Positions 1 to 6,689 are shown, numbered from the stretch's first letter. The stretch is 6,689 bases of DNA from Candidatus Gorgonimonas leptogorgiae (GCA_929200515.1 CAKNAD010000123.1:1808-8496), one strand, 5' to 3'. Made by a program: numbers and translations. Notes: generated by a model not told the origin, from the letters alone.

Positions 1-461
1 CAACAGCAACAAATGCAGAAAACGACACATATAATTTAACAAGATTTAAAGATGCACATGATGGAAAAAGTAATAATGTATCATTTAGGAAAGCAACAAA
101 TGAACTACAACAAGGTCAGAAAAAAACTCATTGGATGTGGTATGTTTTTCCACAATCAGCAGAGTTTAGTCAGTCAGAAAGAGGCAAGTTTTATGGAATA
201 AAGAGCCAAGAAGAAGCTCTTGCTTATATGAACGATCCTATATTAGGCATAAGGCTAGTTAATTGCACAAAATATGTTTTAACGCATAAAGATAAATCAT
301 TAGAATCTATCTTTAATAGCAGAGGCGATGCTAAAAAGTTTCATTCATGCATGCAACTTTTTAATGATACACTGCATGATTACATTAAGAAGGGCAAACA
401 ACTACCCTGGTGGCTTAAAGATGAAAAGGATATCTTTTCTAAAGGGCTAAGAAAAAAATAG
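1..461 (+). CDS. DUF1810 family protein, 5' end cut by the window edge
   Basis: The reading frame is open from base 3 to the TAG at 459-461, giving 152 visible residues. The ATG at 135 is internal, because the residues before it already match the family: a YNLTRF-like segment near the left edge (codons 30-47), and then HWMWYVFPQ (129-155), the most recognisable DUF1810 motif. No ATG, GTG or TTG lies in this frame upstream of 135, so the real start is outside the window. DPILGIRL (about 234-257) is a second family landmark. DUF1810 proteins are usually about 140 residues, so the whole domain appears to be present, and the TATNAEND stretch before it is either a short N-terminal tail or the end of a longer protein. 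The C-terminus (roughly the last 30 residues, with PWWLKDEKDIF and a lysine-rich end) departs from the usual family ending. The molecular function of the family is unknown to me. The gene converges on yccA. Confidence 0.85.
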   Translation, partial: TATNAENDTYNLTRFKDAHDGKSNNVSFRKATNELQQGQKKTHWMWYVFPQSAEFSQSERGKFYGIKSQEEALAYMNDPILGIRLVNCTKYVLTHKDKSLESIFNSRGDAKKFHSCMQLFNDTLHDYIKKGKQLPWWLKDEKDIFSKGLRKK

Positions 462-513
462 GTCTCTATAAATTTAAACAATAAATTTAATTATTAATTC
501 ACCGCCTAAAGTA

Positions 514-537
514 CTGCCTATATTAATAAATAGGCAG
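514..537. terminator. hairpin between convergent genes, possible bidirectional terminator
   Basis: CTGCCTAT (514-521) and ATAGGCAG (530-537) form a perfect 8 bp stem with an 8 nt loop, between the stop codons of the DUF1810 gene and yccA. It contains nearly the only GC-rich bases in the spacer. No clean T-run follows the stem on either strand, so classical intrinsic termination is not certain. The position, 52 bp after one gene and 17 bp after the other, fits a shared 3' end structure. A weaker stem, GACTA/TAGTC (546-550 and 556-560), overlaps the yccA stop codon. Confidence 0.4.
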
Positions 538-554
538 AAATAATTGACTAATTT

Positions 555-1241
555 TTAGTCGTCGCTAGCACCAAGTAAATGTAACATAGCAGTAAATAAA
601 TTATAAATATTTAAATAAAGAGAAACTGTAGCTAAAATATAATTAGTTTCGCCTCCATGAATAATTCTGCTAGTATCAAATAGAATTAATCCAGACATTA
701 ACAGAACAATCATGGCAGATAAAGCCAAGTGCATTGCTGGAGCGTTAAAAAACAATAAAGCTATACCAGCTATCACCGCTACAATAAGCCCTACCATCAA
801 AAAGCCACCTAAAAAAGAAAAGTCTTTTTTAGTAGTAAGTACATAACCAGATAGAGCAAAGAACACTAGTGCTGTTCCACCTAAAGCTTGTAATACAATC
901 GATGGGCCATTAGCTAAGCTTAGGTAATGACTAAGCATTGGACCTAAAGACATTCCCATTAATCCAGTAAACACAAAAACTGAAATGAGACCTTTAGCTG
1001 AATTAGCTGTTTTATGCACTACAAACAGGGTAACTAAAGCAGCTAAAGAACAAACTAAAGCCATTCCGTGAGATAAGTTGATTAGCATTGAAAAGCCAGC
1101 TGTGCAAGCGCTAAACAATAAAGTTACAGCTAACAACATATAAGTATTTTTAAGTACATTGCTAACTTCTATATGCTTAGTATCGCTTGCATAGTCAAAA
1201 TTAGGCGGTATGAAAGTATCGTTATTTTTACCCTTTTGCAT
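555..1241 (-). CDS. yccA: Bax inhibitor-1 family membrane protein, YccA-like
   Basis: This is a 228-residue inner-membrane protein of the BI-1/UPF0005 family, closest in wording to E. coli YccA (about 219 aa), which binds the membrane protease FtsH and modulates it. About seven hydrophobic segments are visible (roughly residues 34-54, 58-77, 84-102, 114-135, 143-165, 169-189 and 202-224). Family landmarks are GLMGMSLGPML (93-103), GGTALVFFALSGYVLTTKKD (121-140), and the C-terminal signature running from FDTSRIIHGGETNYILATVS (188-207) into SLYLNIYNLF. I chose the ATG at 1241 because AAAGGGG sits 9 nt upstream. A TTG start at 1268 would add nine residues but would place that ribosome site inside the gene. 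It is the last gene of the minus-strand block, 81 bp after tex, with its own -10-like box. The FtsH role is inferred from the family. Confidence 0.93.
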   Translation of the reverse strand: MQKGKNNDTFIPPNFDYASDTKHIEVSNVLKNTYMLLAVTLLFSACTAGFSMLINLSHGMALVCSLAALVTLFVVHKTANSAKGLISVFVFTGLMGMSLGPMLSHYLSLANGPSIVLQALGGTALVFFALSGYVLTTKKDFSFLGGFLMVGLIVAVIAGIALLFFNAPAMHLALSAMIVLLMSGLILFDTSRIIHGGETNYILATVSLYLNIYNLFTAMLHLLGASDD

Positions 1242-1250
1242 AATATTATT

Positions 1251-1257
1251 CCCCTTT
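1251..1257 (-). promoter_or_regulatory. ribosome binding site deciding the yccA start
   Basis: AAAGGGG on the minus strand lies 9 nt before the ATG at 1241. It is the strongest Shine-Dalgarno-like match in the window and supports that ATG over the in-frame TTG at 1268. Confidence 0.75.
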
Positions 1258-1280
1258 AAAATTAACAACTAGTTAATACT

Positions 1281-1313
1281 ATTATAGGTACTAAATTAAT
1301 TTTTTAAAGTCAA
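1281..1313 (-). promoter_or_regulatory. candidate yccA promoter
   Basis: In the tex-yccA gap the minus strand carries a perfect TATAAT at 1286-1281, which would put transcription start near 1274 and leave a leader of about 33 nt. A good TTGACT lies at 1313-1308, but its 21 bp spacing is too long for a standard sigma70 promoter. With 16 bp spacing the -35 would be the poorer TTTAAA. The -10 box is convincing and the -35 is not. Confidence 0.4.
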
Positions 1314-1322
1314 TTAATTAAA

Positions 1323-3668
1323 TTATTTACGCAATTTACGTGCATTCATCAGCAACGAACCAAATGCCCCCATTGGTTTTTCTTTTTTGGTCTGTTGATT
1401 GTTATCTGATTTATAATATTGTTTTACAGTTTTTTTATGCGAATAGTTATTAGCTTTGCTATTTTTACTAATTGTGTTAGTTTTTTCAGCAGAACTTATT
1501 TTAACATGGTCATTAATTTTCATAGATAATTCTATTCTTTTACGCGCCACGTCAACACTAATAACTTTTACTTTTACTATATCGCCTACTTTGACTACAG
1601 CTCTTGGATCATTAATAAATTTATCAGTAATGGCAGATATATGCACCAAACCATCTTGATGCACGCCTACATCTACAAAAGCACCAAATTTAGTAACATT
1701 AGTAATAACACCCTCTAATATCGAGCCTACTACTAAATCTTCAATATTATTAATATCTTCTTTAAAAGTTGCAGTTTTAAAATCACCACGGGGGTCTCTA
1801 CCTGGTTTATCTAGCTCTTTTAAAATGTCTTTTATAGTAATTTCACCAAATTTGTTATCAGCAAAATCTTTAGCTTGCAAGCCAGATAAAAACACTGAAT
1901 CGCCGATCATATTTTGGATTGATTTATTAGTTACTTTTGCTATTTTTTCAACCAATGGGTAGGCTTCAGGATGCACGCACGAAGAATCTAATACGTTATC
2001 GGCATTCATTATTCGTAAAAAACCAGCGGATTGCTCAAATGCTTTAGCGCCAAATCTGGTTATTTGCATTAATTGCTGCCGATTAGTAAAAGCGCCATTG
2101 GTATTTCTATAATCAATAATTTTTTCTGCTGTCAATTTATTTAAACCAGAAACATAAGATAACAACTCACATGATGCTGTATTTAAATCAACTCCTACCT
2201 TATTAACACAGCTTTCTATAGAGTTTCCTAGTGATTTAGTTAAATTAACCTGATTTACATCATGTTGGTATTGACCTACACCTATTGACTTTGGTTCAAT
2301 TTTTACTAATTCTGCTAGCGGATCTTGTAATCTGCGTCCTATAGATACCGCACCTCTTATTGATACATCTAGCTGTGGTAACTCTTTTGATGCTAGCTCT
2401 GATGCTGAATACACAGAAGCTCCAGCTTCACTAACAATTGCTTTGGTAAGTTGTAATTTAGGAAATTTTTTAATTAGCTCTGCAACTAGTTTATCTGTTT
2501 CTCGGGAAGCAGTACCATTACCTATGCCGATTAATTTAATATTATAAGCCAAGCATAAAGTAGCCAATTTACCTAAAGATTCTTGCCATTTTCGCTGTGG
2601 CGCATGTGGATATATAGTAGCGTGTTCTACGCATTTTCCAGTTTCATCTAGTACCGCAACTTTTACTCCAGTACGTAATCCTGGGTCAAGACCAATTGTT
2701 GGCTGCATTCCCGCAGGCGGAAATAATAATAAATCTTTTAAGTTATCAGCAAAGACATTAATAGCTTCAGATTCAGCTGTTTCTCTAGATTTAGTTATTA
2801 ATTCTGCTTCAAGTTGTGGTAACAGTTTTATTTTCCAGCACCAGCGTACTGTGGTGGTTAACCAATTATCTGCTGCTCTATTGTTATTTTCAATAGCAAA
2901 AAAGTCAGCGATTATTTGCTCACACTGAGAAAAATCAGCAGTGTTTTCTAGTTCACTAGGCAAAACAATTTTAAGCCTGATAACACCAAGCTTTCTACCT
3001 CTTAGCATTGCTAGCATACGATGAGACGGCACTGTTTTTATTTTTTCTTGATGATCAAAATAATCACTAAATTTAATATCTTCTGGTTTATCTTCTACTT
3101 TTTTAGCTTGAATTAATCCGTCATTCCACAGTAAATCTCGTAACCTACCTATAACTTCCGCTTGTTCGCTAAAGCGCTCCATTAGAATATGTCTAGCTCC
3201 TTCAAGAGCAGATTTTGCATCTTTGATTTCATCATTAATGAATTTAGCAGCTTCTTGTTCAGGATCTAATGTAGGGTTAGCATGTAATAAGTCAGCTAAT
3301 GGCTCTAAACCTTGTTTTTTAGCTATTTGAGCCTTACTAGTTCTTTTAGGTTTATATGGTAGATATAAATCTTCTAATTTTACTTTAGTCTCTGCTTGTT
3401 GTATTTTAGCAGCTAACTCTTCGGTTAATTTCCCTTGCTCTGTTATTGATTTTATAACTGTAGACTTTCTGTCTTCTAATTCTCTAATATATACTAGTTT
3501 CTCTTCTAACTCTCTAAGCTGAATATCGTTTAACCCGCCAGTTTTTTCTTTGCGGTAACGAGCAATAAATGGTACTGTAGACCCTTCATCTAAAAGCTTA
3601 ATAGCTTCTTGTACTTGCTTATTATTTACATTTAATTCATTCGCTATACGAATAGAAACTGATTCCAT
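1323..3668 (-). CDS. tex: Tex/YhgF RNA-binding transcription accessory protein
   Basis: This is a full-length Tex protein of 781 residues, a cytoplasmic nucleic-acid-binding factor related to eukaryotic Spt6 and needed for toxin gene expression in Bordetella. The domains run in the usual order. The helical Tex N-terminal region is about 1-200, with TVPFIARYRKEKTGGL at 31-46 and LYLPYKPKRTSKAQIA at 101-116. The YqgF/RNase H-like domain is about 322-450, opening with GLDPGLRTG (326-334) and carrying SEAGASVYSASE (413-424). A helix-hairpin-helix region is about 490-560, containing VDLNTASCELL. The S1 RNA-binding domain is about 646-717, with GVITNVTKFGAFVDVGVHQ (653-671). A basic, low-complexity tail ends in a GAFGSLL-type motif common in the family. 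The ATG at 3668 has GAGAAA about 8 nt upstream and gives the standard MESVSIRIA-like start. It lies 25 bp after queF and is probably co-transcribed with it. Confidence 0.96.
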   Translation of the reverse strand: MESVSIRIANELNVNNKQVQEAIKLLDEGSTVPFIARYRKEKTGGLNDIQLRELEEKLVYIRELEDRKSTVIKSITEQGKLTEELAAKIQQAETKVKLEDLYLPYKPKRTSKAQIAKKQGLEPLADLLHANPTLDPEQEAAKFINDEIKDAKSALEGARHILMERFSEQAEVIGRLRDLLWNDGLIQAKKVEDKPEDIKFSDYFDHQEKIKTVPSHRMLAMLRGRKLGVIRLKIVLPSELENTADFSQCEQIIADFFAIENNNRAADNWLTTTVRWCWKIKLLPQLEAELITKSRETAESEAINVFADNLKDLLLFPPAGMQPTIGLDPGLRTGVKVAVLDETGKCVEHATIYPHAPQRKWQESLGKLATLCLAYNIKLIGIGNGTASRETDKLVAELIKKFPKLQLTKAIVSEAGASVYSASELASKELPQLDVSIRGAVSIGRRLQDPLAELVKIEPKSIGVGQYQHDVNQVNLTKSLGNSIESCVNKVGVDLNTASCELLSYVSGLNKLTAEKIIDYRNTNGAFTNRQQLMQITRFGAKAFEQSAGFLRIMNADNVLDSSCVHPEAYPLVEKIAKVTNKSIQNMIGDSVFLSGLQAKDFADNKFGEITIKDILKELDKPGRDPRGDFKTATFKEDINNIEDLVVGSILEGVITNVTKFGAFVDVGVHQDGLVHISAITDKFINDPRAVVKVGDIVKVKVISVDVARKRIELSMKINDHVKISSAEKTNTISKNSKANNYSHKKTVKQYYKSDNNQQTKKEKPMGAFGSLLMNARKLRK

Positions 3669-3693
3669 AAAAATTTCTCGTTGTTTTATTACT

Positions 3694-4530
3694 TTACTGT
3701 CGTGCTAGTCTAATAGGAGTTATGTTAGTTGTAGATGTGCTACGCCAAGGGTTTATATCTAAACCGCCACGTCGCAAATACTGAGCTCCTACTGTTAATT
3801 CAATAAAATTAAAATGCTTACACAAATCAACAAAAATTCGCTCTACACAGGTTTCATGAAACTCCTGATGGTTCCGCAAAGAACATACATATTTTAATAA
3901 ACTACTATGATTAATTGGTTCGCCAGTATAAGAAACAATTAATGTTCCCCAGTCTGGTTGCCCAGTTACTGGGCAATTTGATTTTAATAAATTAGTATGA
4001 ATGGTTTCGGTTATTGCTTCAGTAGAGTCATAGCTTTTATTTGCCAATAAATAGTCTGAATTATAAGTATAAGAGTCAATTGTTATGTCAATGCTATCTA
4101 AGCAGGTTCCAAGTTTGCTAAATTGATTGTTTTGCAACTGCTCAATACTGATTAGCTCTACTACTACCGAAGCTTCAACTACATTAGATAAATCCTTGGT
4201 TAATAACTCAGTTACAACTTGATTACTGTTAAATACTGAATTGTTAAATGAATTTAAATATAGCTTGAATGATTTTGATTCAATTAAATATTTAGAATCG
4301 CATGGTATGTGAAATCTAGCAATACATACTTCTGGCTTTCCAGATGCTAACAACCATGACATCTCGTAGCAATTCCAAATATCGTAACCGCAAAACGGTA
4401 AATTATTGCTGTTTATAGATAGATCATTACGATTATCTTGTCGGTTTATCTGGTAGAGCAATGTTGGATCATAACTCTGGGGGTAATTACTTTGTTTTCC
4501 TAAGGGCGATAAATCTACAGAACCACTCAT
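3694..4530 (-). CDS. queF: NADPH-dependent 7-cyano-7-deazaguanine (preQ0) reductase QueF
   Basis: The enzyme reduces the nitrile of preQ0 to the amine preQ1 with NADPH, the last free-base step before insertion into tRNA by Tgt in queuosine synthesis. At 278 residues it is the long, two-domain E. coli-type QueF (about 282 aa), not the roughly 165-residue Bacillus form. Visible landmarks are NLPFCGYDIWNCYEMSWL (43-60), the QueF motif ESKSFKLYLNSF (84-95), and LLKSNCPVTGQPDWG (181-195), which holds the catalytic Cys186 and Asp193. Further on are EFHETCVERIF (223-233) and the C-terminal RRGGLDINPWRS (253-264). All expected catalytic residues are present. Its ATG abuts the TAA of the permease gene with no gap, so translation is probably coupled. 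AAAGGA about 12 nt upstream, inside the permease gene, may serve as its ribosome site. Confidence 0.97.
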   Translation of the reverse strand: MSGSVDLSPLGKQSNYPQSYDPTLLYQINRQDNRNDLSINSNNLPFCGYDIWNCYEMSWLLASGKPEVCIARFHIPCDSKYLIESKSFKLYLNSFNNSVFNSNQVVTELLTKDLSNVVEASVVVELISIEQLQNNQFSKLGTCLDSIDITIDSYTYNSDYLLANKSYDSTEAITETIHTNLLKSNCPVTGQPDWGTLIVSYTGEPINHSSLLKYVCSLRNHQEFHETCVERIFVDLCKHFNFIELTVGAQYLRRGGLDINPWRSTSTTNITPIRLARQ

Positions 4531-5322
4531 TTAAGATTTTAATCCTTTACCTGTGTTTAAAAAATGCATGCTAATTGCTGTTAATACCGCTATACATCCT
4601 AACATAATCAATAAAGAAGGCATAATAAACGATGTTGATCCATCTATGGAACCTGCTCCTATTAGACTATAGCGAAATGTGCTTACTTGGTACAATATAG
4701 GATTAAAATGTGATATTTTTTGCCAAATTTCTGGAAGAATATCGGTAGAATAAAACACGCCTCCTAGGTAAGTCATGGGGCTTAACACAAAAGTAGGAAT
4801 AATAGAAACATCGTCAAATTTATTAGCATAAATGGCGTTAATAAAACCAGTAAGAGCAAATATTATTGATGTAAGTAATATGGTTATCAATGCTAAAGGC
4901 CAATTAAATATTTTTATAGGTATAAACATTAATCCAACTAACAATGTTAACACACCTGTTAATAAACCTCTAGCTACTCCACCAAAAACATAACCACATA
5001 AAATAGTCCAATTACTAGCGGAAGAAACTAATAGTTCTTCTATACTACGCTGAAATTTATTACCAAAAAAACTAGAAGCTACATTAACATAACTATTATT
5101 TACTACAGGCATTAACACCAAACCAGGCAACACATATTCAATATATCTTATACCACCCATAGTTTTTATTTGCGAGCCTATCACTGTGCCAAAAATAAGC
5201 ATATACAATACTAAAGATATTAACGATGGTAAAATAGTTTGTGGCCAAATACGTAAAAATCTACGTACTTCTAGTCTACATAATGTAAACAAAGCAACAC
5301 GATTAGAGTAATTAGTTATCAT
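4531..5322 (-). CDS. yadH: ABC-2 type transporter permease, YadH-like
   Basis: This is a 263-residue inner-membrane permease of the ABC-2 family, close in sequence pattern to E. coli YadH (256 aa). It should form a homodimer with two copies of the ATPase encoded just upstream. The cytoplasmic start has the RFLRIWPQT motif (21-29). About six hydrophobic segments follow (near 29-50, 60-80, 107-134, 140-160, 172-192 and 233-255). Conserved stretches are YVNVASSFFGNKFQRSIEEL (78-97), DDVSIIPTFVLSPMTYLGGV (170-189), and HFNPILYQVSTFRYSLIG (205-222). It ends in GKGLKS, as YadH-type proteins do. Its ATG overlaps the ATPase stop by one base (TAATG), the classic sign of coupled translation, and no strong ribosome site is seen. 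The substrate is unknown: related ABC-2 systems export drugs or polysaccharides, but nothing here picks one. Confidence 0.93.
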   Translation of the reverse strand: MITNYSNRVALFTLCRLEVRRFLRIWPQTILPSLISLVLYMLIFGTVIGSQIKTMGGIRYIEYVLPGLVLMPVVNNSYVNVASSFFGNKFQRSIEELLVSSASNWTILCGYVFGGVARGLLTGVLTLLVGLMFIPIKIFNWPLALITILLTSIIFALTGFINAIYANKFDDVSIIPTFVLSPMTYLGGVFYSTDILPEIWQKISHFNPILYQVSTFRYSLIGAGSIDGSTSFIMPSLLIMLGCIAVLTAISMHFLNTGKGLKS

Positions 5323-6251
5323 TATGACGAATGTACCTGTTTTTGATTAGTGATGCGCATATAAAGTTGCTCTAGTTTATTTGATGCATTAGATATACTT
5401 GTTATTTGTATATTAGCTTGGTCTAATAGTTTAAAAAGGCTATTAAGACCGGCATTAGCATCGATAGTAACTTCCAAAGAATGGTCGTTAATTTTCTTTA
5501 TTTTATATCCTTTTGTCTGCGGAAGCTGTTCTATTTTATTTATAGAAGTTAATAATAATTTCTCATTTGCGGAAGATTCTAATAGATTACGCATTGAGCT
5601 TTGATGGGCTATTTTACCATTATGAATAATAGCTACTTTGTTGCATAGCCTTTCGGCTTCTTCAAGATAATGAGTAGTTAAAATAATAGTTTTACCATTG
5701 CTATTGATAGATTTTACTAGCTTCCATAAGCTATGTCTTAGCTCAACATCGACCCCAGCTGTTGGTTCATCTAATATTATTATATCAGGGTCGTGAATCA
5801 TTGCTCTAGCAATCATTAGCCTACGCTTCATGCCCCCAGATAAAGCACCAGCTTGCACATTACGTTTATCTTTTAAGTCTAATATTTCTAGGTAATAATC
5901 AACATTAGCCTGTGCTTTACTTTTAGGTATACCAAAATAACCTGCTTGCGTTAATAAAATATGTTCTACTTGTTCAAAACGGTTAGCATTAAACTCTTGG
6001 GGAACCAAGCCTAAATGCCTTTTAATTTTGGCACTATGGGAATCTAGGTCATAGCCTAAAATAGAGACTTTACCTGCTGTTTTATTTACTAATGAACAAA
6101 TTATGCCAATGGTAGTGGATTTTCCTGCACCATTTGGACCTAACAAAGCAAAGCAATCGCCTTGTTGTATTTGTAAACTAATTCCCTTTAGAGCGACATT
6201 CCCGCCTTTGTATATTTTTTTTAATTCATGCAATTCTAGAACAGTATTCAT
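5322..6251 (-). CDS. yadG: ABC transporter ATP-binding protein, YadG-like
   Basis: This 309-residue ATPase matches E. coli YadG (308 aa) along its length and is the energy-coupling partner of the downstream permease. All nucleotide-binding motifs are intact: Walker A GPNGAGKST (38-46), Q-loop Gln85 in GLVPQEFN, signature LSGGMKRR (137-144), Walker B IIILDEP (157-163) with catalytic Glu162, D-loop AGVD (165-168), and H-loop His194 in LTTHYLEEAE. The region after about 215 is the C-terminal extension seen in DrrA/YadG-type exporters, ending in a KLEQLYMRI segment. It is the first gene of the minus-strand operon. The start aligns with the family (MNTVLELHELKKIY), although the nearest AAGGG is 15 nt upstream, which is too far for a good ribosome site. 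The family suggests export, and the substrate cannot be read from the sequence. Confidence 0.95.
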   Translation of the reverse strand: MNTVLELHELKKIYKGGNVALKGISLQIQQGDCFALLGPNGAGKSTTIGIICSLVNKTAGKVSILGYDLDSHSAKIKRHLGLVPQEFNANRFEQVEHILLTQAGYFGIPKSKAQANVDYYLEILDLKDKRNVQAGALSGGMKRRLMIARAMIHDPDIIILDEPTAGVDVELRHSLWKLVKSINSNGKTIILTTHYLEEAERLCNKVAIIHNGKIAHQSSMRNLLESSANEKLLLTSINKIEQLPQTKGYKIKKINDHSLEVTIDANAGLNSLFKLLDQANIQITSISNASNKLEQLYMRITNQKQVHSS

Positions 6252-6336
6252 AAGAAGTTATTATCGCCCTTAATTGTGTACACCTTTTTACTGCAAGCAC
6301 AAAATATTAGTACTTAATAAAAAGATTAAAATATTC

Positions 6337-6342
6337 ATTATA
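6337..6342 (-). promoter_or_regulatory. candidate -10 box for the yadG-yadH-queF-tex operon
   Basis: The minus strand reads TATAGTATAATG here, with a perfect TATAAT at 6342-6337. Transcription would start near 6330 and leave a leader of about 79 nt before the yadG-like ATG. No good -35 hexamer lies 16-18 bp upstream (CAAATC at 17 bp), so this is either a weak or activated promoter, or chance in AT-rich DNA. Confidence 0.4.
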
Positions 6343-6420
6343 CTATAAATTTTTGCCATGATTTGATAGCAATTAACCTATTTTAAATTAGCTATATAAA
6401 GACGTTCACCAAATAAATAG

Positions 6421-6555
6421 TTAATTTGAGTAGTAAAGTATTATAAAACATTTTTTTTTATGGATACAACTATTTAGGTAATAGATTTTAATGTTAGTTA
6501 TATTTAGCAACTTTTGTTTTCTACATGATGGACATTTTATTGTTAATTCAGCCAT
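6421..6555 (-). CDS. possible small zinc-knuckle protein (44 aa), uncertain
   Basis: From the ATG at 6555 a 44-codon frame runs to the TAA at 6421. The protein begins MAELTIKCPSCRKQKLLNI, where CPSC (residues 8-11) is a typical half of a zinc-binding knuckle. C30, H32 and C36 (in CIHKKKC) could supply the other half. The spacing and length recall short phage- or regulator-type zinc fingers such as the Mu Com family, but this resemblance is only by eye. Against a real gene: no Shine-Dalgarno match is present (A/T only before the start), frames of this length arise easily in such AT-rich DNA, and a 40-codon frame overlaps on the other strand (6491-6613). It could be a decayed fragment: in the +1 frame, the roughly 20 codons after TAA at 6444 read as coding-like (containing NYLFGERLYIANLK) to a TAG near 6377. 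Confidence 0.25.
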   Translation of the reverse strand: MAELTIKCPSCRKQKLLNITNIKIYYLNSCIHKKKCFIILYYSN

Positions 6556-6689
6556 TATATTATTTTTTGAAATGCGGATAGAAAATCTCAATATAACACA
6601 TCAACATTTTTGAGTCATTACCAATCTACGAAACACTAACGCAGGATAAAAGCTTAGAAGCCTTGCCCTCTGGGGGCTATTAAAAAAAT

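Larger units (their letters stand above)
6252..6689. other. gene-poor, very AT-rich right-hand region
   Basis: These 438 bases hold no long reading frame. I can point to a candidate operon promoter (-10 at 6337-6342), an 8 bp palindrome GTGTACAC at 6276-6283, a T9 run at 6451-6459, a 9 bp inverted repeat TAAATAGTT/AACTATTTA (6414-6422 and 6468-6476, 45 bp apart), and a short minus-strand ORF with a CPSC motif. The last 30 bases are locally GC-rich. No tRNA, rRNA, insertion-sequence end or other known element is recognised. Confidence 0.6.

Noticed and set aside
470..488. AAATTTA/TAAATTT hairpin after the DUF1810 gene
   Set aside because: It is a 7 bp A/T-only stem with no T-run behind it. 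The GC-containing hairpin at 514-537 is the better candidate.
1294..1319. AATTAATT inverted repeat after tex as a terminator
   Set aside because: The 8 bp arms are entirely A/T and self-palindromic, with no GC in the stem. It would be too weak to terminate reliably and is likely a by-product of base composition.
1456..1659. 67-codon plus-strand reading frame
   Set aside because: It lies wholly inside tex, antisense to the S1 domain and C-terminal tail coding region, and its translation resembles no family. It is a shadow of the real gene.
6252..6330. preQ1 riboswitch in the leader of the queF-containing operon
   Set aside because: I looked for the short class I preQ1 aptamer pattern because queF is in the operon, but no matching GC stem with the A-rich tail is visible by eye.
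6491..6613. 40-codon plus-strand reading frame in the right-hand gap
   Set aside because: It has no recognisable motif or ribosome binding site and overlaps the opposite-strand CPSC frame. Chance frames of this size are expected in AT-rich DNA.

Overview
The window comes from an AT-rich bacterium. The five complete genes most resemble E. coli-type gammaproteobacterial families: YadG, YadH, the long two-domain QueF, Tex/YhgF and YccA. These families plus strong AT bias would suit a low-GC gammaproteobacterial lineage such as the Francisellales or Legionellales. That placement is an inference, and the sequence alone does not settle it.

Layout. At the left edge, on the plus strand, is the 3' part of a DUF1810-family gene (to 461) whose start lies outside the window. 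It converges with a long minus-strand block across a short spacer that carries a hairpin (514-537). Reading that block in its own direction, from right to left, gives: an ABC transporter ATPase (yadG-like, 6251-5322), its ABC-2 permease (yadH-like, 5322-4531), queF (4530-3694), tex (3668-1323) and yccA (1241-555). The first four genes are packed like one operon: a TAATG overlap, then stop and start codons that abut exactly, then a 25 bp gap. yccA follows after 81 bp with its own TATAAT box and a strong ribosome binding site, so it is probably transcribed at least partly on its own. The right-hand 438 bp (6252-6689) hold the likely operon promoter and a possible 44-codon zinc-knuckle ORF, and otherwise nothing I recognise.

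Functionally this looks like ordinary housekeeping and accessory chromosome: an exporter of unknown substrate, a queuosine-tRNA biosynthesis enzyme, an RNA-binding transcription factor and an FtsH-associated membrane protein. I see no mobile element, CRISPR array, rRNA or tRNA, and no convincing new system. The points most worth a second look are the start-site corrections for the DUF1810 and yccA genes, the tight coupling of an orphan exporter to queF, and the small CPSC-motif ORF in the right-hand gap.
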